This document shows, one piece after another, positions 7,461 to 15,826 of a stretch of DNA of 64,000 nt. A program made the position numbers and the translations under genes. The stretch's first letter is position 1. Each line of letters opens with the position of its first letter. The notes beneath the pieces were generated by a model. The model saw nothing but the letters and a program-made list of their open reading frames with translations, was not told where the DNA came from and did not search any database. Location of the stretch: assembly GCA_030148545.1 (NCBI GenBank), contig JASBTF010000003.1, positions 1 through 64,000 of the forward strand, read 5' to 3'. This DNA is from Pseudomonadota bacterium (lineage in GTDB: Bacteria > Pseudomonadota > Alphaproteobacteria > UBA2136 > JASBTF01).

Positions 7461-9146
7461 TTATTTGTCGCGGTCGCCATCAATAGAGCGTAGCGTGGTT
7501 TTTGTTTTTGGCTTTTTAGCTGCTTTTTCCTGCACTACGGTGCCACTAACGCCGTCTTTCTGGTCACCTAAAATAACACCAAACAGGAAGGATTCTTCAG
7601 CCCAGTATTCCAATGCTACCTTTAGCTCAGGCGCATATTTTTGTGCATGGGTAAGAATTTGTTTGCTTTCTACAGTTAGGTTGCGGCCTTCACCACGGGC
7701 TTGCATCACAGCTTCAATAGCGGTGCGGTTGGCAGTGGCGCCAGCAGCACTACCCCATGGGTGGCCCATAACACTACCACCACATTGAATAATTAGGTCT
7801 GGCCCTAAAGCATCTACCAAACGTGGGAAGTGCCATGGGTTATGCCCACCACCCACAGCGGGGAGGCTAGTTGCATGGTTAGCAAAGGACTGGGCATAGC
7901 GTAGGCCTGTTTCCATCTCTACTTCAATGTGTTGCTGCGTAAGTGCAGAGGTAACCCCACGTACAGCACGGCGGCCACTTGTGCCACCACGTAGCGGACT
8001 TGCGGTACTCACAACATCGGCACCGGCAAGGCGCAATAGTTTAGCTTGCACTTGCTCGGTTAAAATATCGCCACTCAAGGTACGGCTACCCATGGCACAG
8101 AGAATCATATCGTTTTGGCGGCACCATGTAGCTAGCGATTGCAATGCAATCCACCCAATTACACTGCTATCCACCAAAATCATGTTGAGACCGAGCTGTT
8201 TCACCAACTCAGCGCGTTGTAGCATGCCTTCTATTGTTGGGGCTGTTACGTTGGCAGCATGGCATTTAAACTCGTTTGTGTCGGCTTGGGCACTGTGCAC
8301 GGCATCGGCCAAGTATTGGAAACGTTCGCGCCATTGGTTGCTAGGAATACTGTGCAGCAACGTTGGGTCGGCCGTAATATCTACACCGCCTTTTAATGTT
8401 TCAAAAGCAGCACGGCCGTACATGCGTGGGGATAGGCCCATCATAGGGCGCATGGTTACGCTGAGTAGAGGGCGGCCAAACTTGCCTGTAAAATCGCGCA
8501 GGCCATTGCTGCCAAAAGCAGGGCCTGGGAAGGTGCGCAGAAGTAAATCTGGAATACGAATATCTACCAGCTTAGCATCGGTACTGGTGGCGGCAGAGCC
8601 GAGCACGGCGAGTAAGCCAACAAGTGAACCATCTTCTACCATGCCATGTGGGAAGGCGAGGTCTACCTCTACACGGCGGTTACCTGTTTGGCGGCTATCT
8701 ACCGCAATGGGGCGTGGTGTTTTGGCTTTATCTACAAATTGTTCGGTCCATGCTTCAATCCAAGCACCGTGAGCGGCGTTTTTCAGCAGTTGCGCTGCTT
8801 CGGCAGGGCTGCGGTCGGTGTCGGGAAGTACGTAGGTGGCAAGCACATCGGTTAGGTCGCTGTTGCTTTGTGTCGCTTGGCTTTCGGTTTCCTTAGTGCT
8901 GGTGGTTACAGCAGCTGGGCCATTGGTGGTTAGGCCTGTTAGTGCATCTAGGCTGATTTCCAGTACTTGGGCAATTTTCACCATATTACTAATGGATGGG
9001 TTTACTTGCCCAGAGAGAATACGGCTGAGAGTGGCAAGGGATACGCCTGATTTTTCAGCAAGTTCTGCTGCGGTCATGTCCTGCTGTTGCAGCGCTGTTT
9101 TAAGGGTATTGCCAAGTTGTTGGGATTCGTTAGTGGGCGTACTCAC
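7461..9146 (-). CDS. XRE helix-turn-helix fused to a catalytically dead RuBisCO large subunit
   Basis: 561 aa, GTG start. Residues ~11-66 are an XRE/Cro-type HTH ('TAAELAEKSGVSLATLSRIL'), ~75-97 a polar linker, ~98-525 a RuBisCO large-subunit homologue including the N domain and TIM barrel, and ~535-561 a Lys-rich tail. RuBisCO landmarks remain: 'FGRPLLSVTMRPMMGLSP' (223-240), 'KGGVDITADPT' (252-262), 'GGGHNPWHFP' (432-441), 'CGGSVMGHPWGSAAGA' (455-470). Catalytic residues are gone. In spinach numbering: K175 becomes R233, K177 M235, carbamylated K201 A259, D203 P261, E204 T262, H294 M352, R295 G353, H327 V, S379 V431, and the loop-6 K334 motif is replaced by 'PLRGGTSG'. Glycines of one phosphate site (G381, G403, G404 equivalents) are kept. 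Carboxylase activity is therefore excluded. A DNA-binding regulator using the RuBisCO fold for oligomerisation or ligand sensing is inferred. Codon use matches the neighbours, so it is not an obvious recent import. Confidence 0.93.
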   Translation of the reverse strand: MSTPTNESQQLGNTLKTALQQQDMTAAELAEKSGVSLATLSRILSGQVNPSISNMVKIAQVLEISLDALTGLTTNGPAAVTTSTKETESQATQSNSDLTDVLATYVLPDTDRSPAEAAQLLKNAAHGAWIEAWTEQFVDKAKTPRPIAVDSRQTGNRRVEVDLAFPHGMVEDGSLVGLLAVLGSAATSTDAKLVDIRIPDLLLRTFPGPAFGSNGLRDFTGKFGRPLLSVTMRPMMGLSPRMYGRAAFETLKGGVDITADPTLLHSIPSNQWRERFQYLADAVHSAQADTNEFKCHAANVTAPTIEGMLQRAELVKQLGLNMILVDSSVIGWIALQSLATWCRQNDMILCAMGSRTLSGDILTEQVQAKLLRLAGADVVSTASPLRGGTSGRRAVRGVTSALTQQHIEVEMETGLRYAQSFANHATSLPAVGGGHNPWHFPRLVDALGPDLIIQCGGSVMGHPWGSAAGATANRTAIEAVMQARGEGRNLTVESKQILTHAQKYAPELKVALEYWAEESFLFGVILGDQKDGVSGTVVQEKAAKKPKTKTTLRSIDGDRDK

Positions 9147-9174
9147 GGGATAGCTAACCTTATACTTATTTTTC

Positions 9175-9213
9175 AGATATGATATTCATAGCGAATATCT
9201 TCCATATCTGCAA
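9175..9213 (-). promoter_or_regulatory. Promoter with nested palindromes upstream of the XRE-RuBisCO fusion
   Basis: Read on the minus strand: TTGCAG (9213-9208), a 17-base spacer, then TATGAA (9190-9185) fit a sigma70-type promoter. An inner perfect palindrome GATATTC-atagc-GAATATC (9181-9199) and an outer pair AGATATG/CATATCT (9175-9181 and 9203-9209) overlap the spacer and the -10 box. The start codon is 29 bp further. This layout is typical of autorepression by XRE-family proteins; the binding itself is inferred. Confidence 0.6.
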
Positions 9214-9228
9214 GTGATACGTAAGAAA

Positions 9229-9339
9229 TTAATGCGCTGGTAAAATGAATTTAATAGCATAGCTAAGGGCGGTGACACTTAAAATACCACCGCACCATAG
9301 TGCTGCAAACCACAACCATTGTTTGGTGTGCTTACTCAT
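9229..9339 (-). CDS. CydX-like/DUF2474 miniprotein of the bd oxidase
   Basis: 36 aa, too short for the ORF track: 'MSKHTKQWLWFAALWCGGIL' followed by one hydrophobic helix to 'IKFILPAH'. Its ATG overlaps the cydB stop as TAATG, so translation is coupled. Position after cydB and the W-L-W-F...LWC-G pattern match the small single-helix subunits (CydX or DUF2474) that stabilise bd oxidase. DUF2474 is my preferred family because the oxidase is the short-Q-loop type. Confidence 0.75.
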   Translation of the reverse strand: MSKHTKQWLWFAALWCGGILSVTALSYAIKFILPAH

Positions 9340-10364
9340 TAATACATACTTTCTTCGGAGCTTTTGCCACGGAAAATCCAGTAGCAGTAAGCTGTATAAG
9401 CCAGAATAATTGGCAACATAAGTAGCGCACCAACTAACAATAGTGAGAGTGACGTACTAGCGGCAGCAGCATCCCACAGGGTGTACTCAAATGGAACAAT
9501 CCATGGCCACAGGCTAATGCCTAAGCCAATATAGCCAAGTAGGAAGAGTACCATGGCAAGTATAAAGGGGCGAATTTCTATATCGCGGTTTAAATCCTTC
9601 CACAGCCAAATACACACACCAAGGGTGAGCAATGGCACAGGCAACAATAGGAAGAAGTTTGGTAGGCTGAACCATAGCTCTGCAATGCGGGTATCAATAA
9701 ATGGCATGCTGAGGCTAACAACACCCATGAACACCACAACAAATAGCAAGATATAGCGCGCAGCTTGGCGTGCCCAGCTTTGGAGCTTACCGTCGGATTT
9801 CATAACAATCCACGTTGCGCCAAGTAGAGCATAACCAAAGATAACAGCAATACCAGTAAGCAATGCAAAGCCGTTAGCCCAGTCCAGCGGGCCGCCACCG
9901 TATTCACCATTAGCAACTTCTACACCTTGTACAAAGTTACCCAAGATAATGCCTTGCATGAGGGCCGCAAACAGGGAGCCAAAGTGGAAGGTAGCATCCC
10001 AAAATGCGCGAGATTTTGCAGTATCGGACTTGAAGCGGAATTCAAACGCTACGCCACGGCAAATAAGCCCAAGTAGCATGAGAATAACGGGTAGGTACAG
10101 TGCGGGTAGCAATATGGCATAAGCTTTGGGGAAGGCAACAAAAAGTCCGCCACCACCAAGTACAAGCCATGTTTCATTAGCATCCCAAAAGGGTGCAATG
10201 GCATTCATCATACGGGCGCGTTCTTTATGGTCTCCAGCGAAGGGGAATAGAATACCCACACCCAGGTCAAAGCCGTCGAGCCATACATACATAAATACAG
10301 CTACTGCTACTAATACGCCCCAAATTAAAGGGAGGTCTAGCCATGTTCCAAAATCAAACATCAT
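9339..10364 (-). CDS. cydB: Cytochrome bd-type quinol oxidase subunit II
   Basis: 341 aa, multi-spanning inner-membrane partner of CydA. The N-terminal 'LIWGVLVAVAVFMYVWLDGF' followed by 'DLGVGILFPF' and 'NAIAPFWDANETWLVLGGGG' are the family's hallmark segments. It starts 2 bp after cydA ends and is translationally coupled to the miniprotein. The complex reduces O2 to water with high affinity, or supports cyanide-insensitive respiration. Confidence 0.96.
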   Translation of the reverse strand: MMFDFGTWLDLPLIWGVLVAVAVFMYVWLDGFDLGVGILFPFAGDHKERARMMNAIAPFWDANETWLVLGGGGLFVAFPKAYAILLPALYLPVILMLLGLICRGVAFEFRFKSDTAKSRAFWDATFHFGSLFAALMQGIILGNFVQGVEVANGEYGGGPLDWANGFALLTGIAVIFGYALLGATWIVMKSDGKLQSWARQAARYILLFVVVFMGVVSLSMPFIDTRIAELWFSLPNFFLLLPVPLLTLGVCIWLWKDLNRDIEIRPFILAMVLFLLGYIGLGISLWPWIVPFEYTLWDAAAASTSLSLLLVGALLMLPIILAYTAYCYWIFRGKSSEESMY

Positions 10365-10366
10365 GG

Positions 10367-11764
10367 TTATGCATCTCCTTTGGTGAGTGTACTTGTCACG
10401 GCAGATTCTCGCCCTGGCTTATGTAAACGCTGAGGTTTCTTATTCACCGCTGGGCCTTTATGTACCAGCTTAATGATGTAGAACAGCCCGGCGCCAAACA
10501 GCAAGCTATACACAATAATAAAAGCCAGTAAGGAGATAGCCACTTGCTCAGGGATAACGGGAGATACACCATCGCTTGTGCGCATCATGCCGTAAACAAG
10601 GTAAGGCTGGCGGCCAACTTCGGTTACAAACCATCCGGCAAGTAAGGCCACAAAGCCGCTTGGGCTCATCAACAATACCCAACGGTGGAATAGGCGGTTT
10701 TCAAATAGTTGCTTACGGAAGTAAAGTACCGCACCAATAAGCCCTGTGAGGATCATTAATAGGCCTAAACCGACCATAATCCGGAAAGAATAGAAAGTAA
10801 TAGCAACCGGTGGGTGCTCTTCCTCTGGCCAGTTTTTAATACCTTTTACTTCACCATCCCAGTGATGGGTTAGCACGTAACTCGCCAGTTTAGGTATAGC
10901 TATTTCATAGTGGTTGGCTTGGTTTTCTTGGTCTGGTACTGCAAATAAGCGCAGGGCTGCACCTTGTTCATTTTCCCAAATACCTTCCATAGCTGCTACT
11001 TTGAGCGGTTGGTGCTCAAGTGTGTTGAGGCCGTGCATATCACCTACAACCATTTGAGCTGGTGCAGCAATAGCGGCCATAATAGTTGCCATACCCAGCA
11101 TGATTTTAGCGTGTTCTTTGTATTTTTTGCGTAGTAGGTACAATGCACCAACGCCACCAACCACAAATGCAGTGGTGAGGTAGGCGGCTAAAATCATGTG
11201 TATGAGGCGGTAAGGAAAGGATGGGTTGAAGATAATAGCAAGCCAGTCAGTTGGGTATAATAGGCCATCGGCACCTACTTCAAACCCTGCTGGTGTTTGC
11301 ATCCAGCTATTTGCAGCCAAAATCCAAAATGCTGAAATAAGTGTACCAACAGCTACAATAACGGTAGAGGCAAAGTGCATCCGCTTGCTCACACGTCCCC
11401 AGCCAAACAGCATAATACCTAAGAATGAGGCTTCAAGGAAGAACGCCGTAAGCACCTCGTAACCTAAAAGAGGGCCAATAACGTTGGCAACATGCTCGGA
11501 GAAAAAGGACCAGTTGGTACCAAATTGATAGGCCATAACCACGCCAGAAACCACACCAAGTCCAAAGGATACGGCGAAGATTTTAATCCACTGGCGGTAA
11601 ACTTGCTCATAAACTGGGTTGCCAGTTTTTAGCCAACGCCATTCTACAACAGCCAGCCAGCTGGCAAGGCCAATGCTCAACGCAGGGAAAATAATGTGGA
11701 AAGAAATGGTAAAGGCGAATTGGATGCGGGCTAAGAGCACGCCGTCTAGTTCAAATGGGAGCAT
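10367..11764 (-). CDS. cydA: Cytochrome bd-type quinol oxidase subunit I (short-Q-loop type)
   Basis: 465 aa, haem b558/b595/d subunit. 'RIQFAFTISFHIIFPALSIG' carries the conserved first helix His, and 'GWFVTEVGRQPYLVYG' the conserved GRQP motif. Length and the short segment between helices VI and VII fit the CIO/short-Q-loop group rather than E. coli CydA (about 520 aa). It lies 42 bp after the murD-like gene on the same strand, so read-through transcription is possible. Confidence 0.95.
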   Translation of the reverse strand: MLPFELDGVLLARIQFAFTISFHIIFPALSIGLASWLAVVEWRWLKTGNPVYEQVYRQWIKIFAVSFGLGVVSGVVMAYQFGTNWSFFSEHVANVIGPLLGYEVLTAFFLEASFLGIMLFGWGRVSKRMHFASTVIVAVGTLISAFWILAANSWMQTPAGFEVGADGLLYPTDWLAIIFNPSFPYRLIHMILAAYLTTAFVVGGVGALYLLRKKYKEHAKIMLGMATIMAAIAAPAQMVVGDMHGLNTLEHQPLKVAAMEGIWENEQGAALRLFAVPDQENQANHYEIAIPKLASYVLTHHWDGEVKGIKNWPEEEHPPVAITFYSFRIMVGLGLLMILTGLIGAVLYFRKQLFENRLFHRWVLLMSPSGFVALLAGWFVTEVGRQPYLVYGMMRTSDGVSPVIPEQVAISLLAFIIVYSLLFGAGLFYIIKLVHKGPAVNKKPQRLHKPGRESAVTSTLTKGDA

Positions 11765-11806
11765 TTTAGTACCCTATAAGCTATTGTTTATAAACAGAAA
11801 ATAGGC

Positions 11807-13084
11807 TTATAGGTTTAATTGTGCAACTAGTTTTTTAAAGTGATTTCCACGTTCTTCAAAATTATTATACTGGCCAAAGCTGGGGCAACCGGGAGAGAGT
11901 AGTACCACTTCCGCATCATCAGTTACGGTGTGTTGAATAGCTTGTTGTAAATCTTCACACGCCGTTGCGGGGAGTTGTTGGTCTGACACTTCTTGTGCTA
12001 AGCGGCTACCATTGTGCGGTAGTGTGTAAACATGAGTTTGGCCGTGCTCACGTAGCGCTTGGTATAAGGTGTCAAAATTTTGTTCTAGCTCTTGCCCACC
12101 ACAAATCAGCGCAAGCTTTTTACCGTTAAAGGCGCGAACCCCCGCAGCAGATGCCTCGGGCGTGGTGGCAATGCTATCGTTATAGAATTCCGTGGTGCTT
12201 GCGTGTGGTACGCGCTCTAGGCGGTGTGCTAGTGGTTGGTAGCTTGCTGTGTGTTGCAAGGCATCTTTAGCATTTAGGCCAATAGCATCAATAATGGTGA
12301 GCGCAGCTGCCAAGTTATGTAGCTGGTGTTCGCCGGGGAGAGGAAAATCTACGTCAAACGCTTGCTCAGAAAGGCGTAGCTGGCCACTTTGAACATGCCA
12401 GCCATTGGTTTGGTTAAACCACTGTGTATTGCCGCGGTTAGTAAAGTTGCTGGTAAAGTATTCATCCTGAGCGTTAAGCACTCCTAATGGCGCAGGTTGT
12501 AGGTTTAGCGGTGCAAATTTCTCCTGTCCATAAGCTTCAAAAGTGCTGTGCCATTTAATGTGAGCATCAGCGTGGGTAAGGTTAAGCCCGCAGAACACTG
12601 TAGGGGCATGGGTCATATCCGCTGCCATGTAGGATGATACTTCAATAACTGTCCAGTCTTTGCCGGGTGTGGTAGCGAGCAGTGGTTGGCCAATGTTGCC
12701 GGCAATAGCTACACCTTGCCCAAGTTTTTGTAGCAAATGTGCTAGCAAGCTGGTGGTGGTACTTTTGCCTTTGGTGCCAGTAATGGCAATGGTTTTGGCG
12801 TTAGGGTGTTGTTCCATCCACAGGTTTAAGCTGGTGGTGATAGGCGTGCCAAGTTCACGTGCACGTTTTAGCGTTACATTATGGGTGGAAACACCAGGGC
12901 TTTTAATAATCAGGTCAAATTCTTTACGTTCAATAGCTTCTGCTGCTTGTTCTTCACTTAGCTGTTCTGCTGTTGGAGCTTTATCAATCACAGTAATTTG
13001 TGCACCAGCATAGTGTTGCTGCGCCCATGTTAGTGTGGCACTTCCTTCCTTACCTAGGCCCCAAATAGCAATGTGTTGTGTCAT
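11807..13084 (-). CDS. murD: MurD-like UDP-N-acetylmuramoyl-L-alanine:glutamate ligase
   Basis: 425 aa from the ATG at 13084 ('MTQHIAIWGLGKEGSA'); the track adds four residues. ATP loop 'ITGTKGKSTTTSLL', central 'GLNLTHADAH' and a downstream Lys ('GQEKF') fit a Mur ligase. The usual MurD 'NDSKATN' motif reads 'NDSIATTPEA' here, which may point to the MurD2 subgroup that adds L-glutamate; I cannot verify that without an alignment. It is divergent from the murC-like gene with 46 bp between, and outside any dcw cluster, so it may be a second copy. Confidence 0.8.
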   Translation of the reverse strand: MTQHIAIWGLGKEGSATLTWAQQHYAGAQITVIDKAPTAEQLSEEQAAEAIERKEFDLIIKSPGVSTHNVTLKRARELGTPITTSLNLWMEQHPNAKTIAITGTKGKSTTTSLLAHLLQKLGQGVAIAGNIGQPLLATTPGKDWTVIEVSSYMAADMTHAPTVFCGLNLTHADAHIKWHSTFEAYGQEKFAPLNLQPAPLGVLNAQDEYFTSNFTNRGNTQWFNQTNGWHVQSGQLRLSEQAFDVDFPLPGEHQLHNLAAALTIIDAIGLNAKDALQHTASYQPLAHRLERVPHASTTEFYNDSIATTPEASAAGVRAFNGKKLALICGGQELEQNFDTLYQALREHGQTHVYTLPHNGSRLAQEVSDQQLPATACEDLQQAIQHTVTDDAEVVLLSPGCPSFGQYNNFEERGNHFKKLVAQLNL

Positions 13085-13130
13085 ACGCGTCAGCATAGCG
13101 TTAAAGCGTGGAGCATGCTATAGCTGGGGC

Positions 13131-14492
13131 ATGAAAAAAATTCACTTCATGGGCATTGGTGGTAGCGGTTGTTCAGCAGTAGCACAGCTGGCGCATGCTC
13201 GTGGGTATCAGGTAACGGGGTGCGATGCCTCGGGCAGTAGAGGTTACTTGCCAGCAGACAGCACTATTGTTATTGCGGCAGAACATAATGTTGATCATGT
13301 AGCCGAGCAGGATGCGGTGATTATTTCTCCAGCTTTATTAACAGCTAACCCTAAGCCTGAAGAACTGGCAGAGGCGGAGGTACAAGGCATTGCACAAACG
13401 TGGCAGCAGTTTTTGGGTGAACAGATCTATACTGGTGACAAGCGTTTGGCGGTCGCTGGCAGCCACGGTAAAAGCACCACAACTGGCTTGTTAGGGCTGT
13501 TGTTAGAAGCAGCAGAGCTAGACCCAACGGTAGTATTAGGTGCCAAAGTACCAGCATGGCAAACCAATGTCCGTATTGGTGGTAATGCGGTGCAGCTGGT
13601 GGAAGCGGATGAATATAACCGTAACTTTATGCACTATACGCCGCATTTGGTGGGGTTAAACAATGTGGATTATGAACACCCAGAGTTTTTTGAAAGTGCC
13701 GAGGTGTATGAACAGGCATTTATTGCGTTTTTAAAACGTATTCCTGCTAATGGCACTTTGGTATTTAATGCGACAGATAAAGGTGCCCAAGAGGCTGTGA
13801 GTCGCCTAAATCGGCAAGATATTGATGTAATTACTTTAGGAACTTCACAAAGCGAGTGGCAGTTATTAGCACGTGAGCCACAGGCTGATGGCCAAGTGCT
13901 AACAGTGCAAACACCAGTGGGTAAGGTGCGCTACCAACAAGCATTACTGGGTGAGCATAATGCTATGAATGCATTGTTAGCTATTGCATTAGCACATTAT
14001 GCTGGGGCGAATATTCGGAGTGAAGCTGTTCATAAAACCATGCGTAACTATGGTGGTGTGGGTCGGCGTTTGCAGCAAGTGGCGCAGCATAATGGTGTAA
14101 CCTTGTACGATGATTATGGCCACCACCCTACCGAAATTGGCGTAACACTACGCAGCTTGGCTGAGCACTACCCAAATGAACAGCTGGTAGCTGTGGTCGA
14201 GCCACACCAAGTGAGCCGTTTGCAAAAGTTTTACGATGATTGGGTAACTGCGCTGCAGCCTGCAACGCGTGTGTTTATCACCAAGGTGTTTGAGGGGCGG
14301 GAAGGTCACTTAGAAGTGCCTGATTTGCTGCCGCTATGTAGCCAATTGGGCGAAGGTAAGGCCGCCGTGCATCACTCGTTTGAGGAAACCAGTCGTGAAG
14401 TATTGGCTAACTTACAAGCGCCGGCACGGGTGGTGGTGTTTGGTGCTGGGCAAAGTGTTCAGCTAACTGAAATGATCAAAAAGTCTATTTAA
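13131..14492 (+). CDS. MurC/Mpl-like Mur ligase
   Basis: 453 aa from the ATG at 13131 ('MKKIHFMGIGGSG'). N-terminal Rossmann motif, ATP loop 'VAGSHGKSTTTGLL', 'EADEYNRNF', 'NNVDYEHPEFF', and C-terminal 'YDDYGHHPTEIGVTL' place it with UDP-MurNAc:L-alanine ligases. Several motifs ('EADEY', 'NNVDYEHP') sit between MurC and the recycling ligase Mpl, so the exact substrate is open. It overlaps the hisS 3' end by 8 bp in convergent orientation and shares the divergent promoter region with the murD-like gene. Confidence 0.8.
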   Translation: MKKIHFMGIGGSGCSAVAQLAHARGYQVTGCDASGSRGYLPADSTIVIAAEHNVDHVAEQDAVIISPALLTANPKPEELAEAEVQGIAQTWQQFLGEQIYTGDKRLAVAGSHGKSTTTGLLGLLLEAAELDPTVVLGAKVPAWQTNVRIGGNAVQLVEADEYNRNFMHYTPHLVGLNNVDYEHPEFFESAEVYEQAFIAFLKRIPANGTLVFNATDKGAQEAVSRLNRQDIDVITLGTSQSEWQLLAREPQADGQVLTVQTPVGKVRYQQALLGEHNAMNALLAIALAHYAGANIRSEAVHKTMRNYGGVGRRLQQVAQHNGVTLYDDYGHHPTEIGVTLRSLAEHYPNEQLVAVVEPHQVSRLQKFYDDWVTALQPATRVFITKVFEGREGHLEVPDLLPLCSQLGEGKAAVHHSFEETSREVLANLQAPARVVVFGAGQSVQLTEMIKKSI

Positions 14493-15801
14493 GGCTTTCA
14501 ACTAAATCAGCCTTAGCAATTTCTTGCTGTTCGCCTGTGTGTAGGTTTTTGAGCTGTACATTGCCCGCAGCAAGTTCATCCGCATTGGCGAATATGATGT
14601 ACTGAAAACCTTTTTTATCGGCGTATTTTAGCTGTTTGGGGAGCTTTTTAGGCTCCAAGAACATCTCGGTAGCAATGCCTGCTTCGCGTAGTATGGTGGC
14701 AAGTTCAAAGTAGGCGGGCAGGGCTTCGCGCTCTTGCACCGTTACCAATACTTTGGCCATGGTTGCGCCGTGAAGCGGTACCTTATCAGCTTCTAACAGT
14801 GGCAGCAGTAGGCGGCTAATACCAATGGAAATACCCACACCTGGTAATGGTTTGTTGGTGAATTTTTCGGCCAAATTATCGTAACGGCCACCGCTACACA
14901 CGCTACCTAGTTCTGGGTAGTCGTGCAGCACAGTTTCGTAAATAGTGCCGGTGTAATAACCAAGGCCGCGGGCAATAGCAGGGTCTACCTTAAAAGCATC
15001 ATCTGGCACACCAAGGGTGTATAGGGCGCCAACAACGGCCTGCAGCTCAGCCACACCTTGCTTAAATACGTCGTTTTCAGCAATTTTCTCCAGCTCTGTT
15101 AGCCAAGCTTGGTTGTCATGGCTTTGAGCGAAGAAATTGAGGGTATGGTCAGCATTATCAGCAGACATTAGCGTGCTGAGCTGTGCTAAAACCTTTTCGC
15201 GTGGCATTTTTTCCAAGTCGTCAATCACGCGCATGGCAGCGGCAATATTTTCTGTACCTTCCACGCCTTGTTGCGCCATAAAACCTTGCAAAACTTTGCG
15301 GTTGTTAAGGCGAATGGTGAACTTACCCAGCTCTAGCTTGGTGAAAATTTGGTAGATAATCGCCGGTAGTTCAGCATCATGGTACAGGTCCAGTGTGCCA
15401 TCACCAATAACGTCAATATCGGCTTGGTAAAACTGGCGGTAGCGGCCTTTTTGTGGGCGTTCACCACGCCACACTGGGCCAATGTGGTAGCGGCGGAAAG
15501 GGAAGTTAAGCTGCCCGTAATGCTGTGCTACATAACGTGCCAATGGCACGGTTAGGTCAAAACGTAGTGCTAGTTCTTTCGCACCTTCATCTTCAGCCTG
15601 AATACGACGTAGGCCGTAGATTTCTTTTTCTTCAGCACCTTTAGCCAGCAGTGTATCAACACGTTCCACTGCTGGCGTATCCAGCGGGATAAAACCAAAG
15701 CTTTGGTAGGTGGAGCTAATAATATTCAGCGCGTGGTTAAACGCAACTTGCTCAGCTGGCAATAGCTCAGGAAAACCGGATATAGGCGCAATTTTAGACA
15801 T
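14485..15801 (-). CDS. hisS: Histidyl-tRNA synthetase
   Basis: 438 aa from the ATG at 15801 ('MSKIAPISGFPELLP'); the track's extra 28 residues overlap the preceding gene. Class II motif 2 region 'RGERPQKGRYRQFYQAD', His-specific 'GLGYYTGTIYE' and the C-terminal anticodon-binding domain are visible. It follows the pseudopilin gene by 25 bp and could be cotranscribed with the pilus cluster, though functionally unrelated. Confidence 0.96.
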   Translation of the reverse strand: MSKIAPISGFPELLPAEQVAFNHALNIISSTYQSFGFIPLDTPAVERVDTLLAKGAEEKEIYGLRRIQAEDEGAKELALRFDLTVPLARYVAQHYGQLNFPFRRYHIGPVWRGERPQKGRYRQFYQADIDVIGDGTLDLYHDAELPAIIYQIFTKLELGKFTIRLNNRKVLQGFMAQQGVEGTENIAAAMRVIDDLEKMPREKVLAQLSTLMSADNADHTLNFFAQSHDNQAWLTELEKIAENDVFKQGVAELQAVVGALYTLGVPDDAFKVDPAIARGLGYYTGTIYETVLHDYPELGSVCSGGRYDNLAEKFTNKPLPGVGISIGISRLLLPLLEADKVPLHGATMAKVLVTVQEREALPAYFELATILREAGIATEMFLEPKKLPKQLKYADKKGFQYIIFANADELAAGNVQLKNLHTGEQQEIAKADLVESLK

Positions 15802-15826
15802 AGTGATGTTATAAACCGCAGAGAGG

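Noticed and set aside
7461-9146. Functional RuBisCO carboxylase
   Set aside because: K175, K201, D203, E204, H294 and K334 equivalents are all substituted, and no other Calvin-cycle gene is present in the window.
7461-9146. Ordinary form IV RuBisCO-like protein (methionine salvage type)
   Set aside because: Those lack an N-terminal HTH and a small subunit; wording around 'GRPLL..T..P..GLS' and 'GHPWG' is form I-like.
7465-9153. Plus-strand ORFs (107, 281, 90, 69 and 105 aa) opposite the XRE-RuBisCO gene
   Set aside because: Low-complexity Ser/Arg-rich translations typical of shadows; no start signals.
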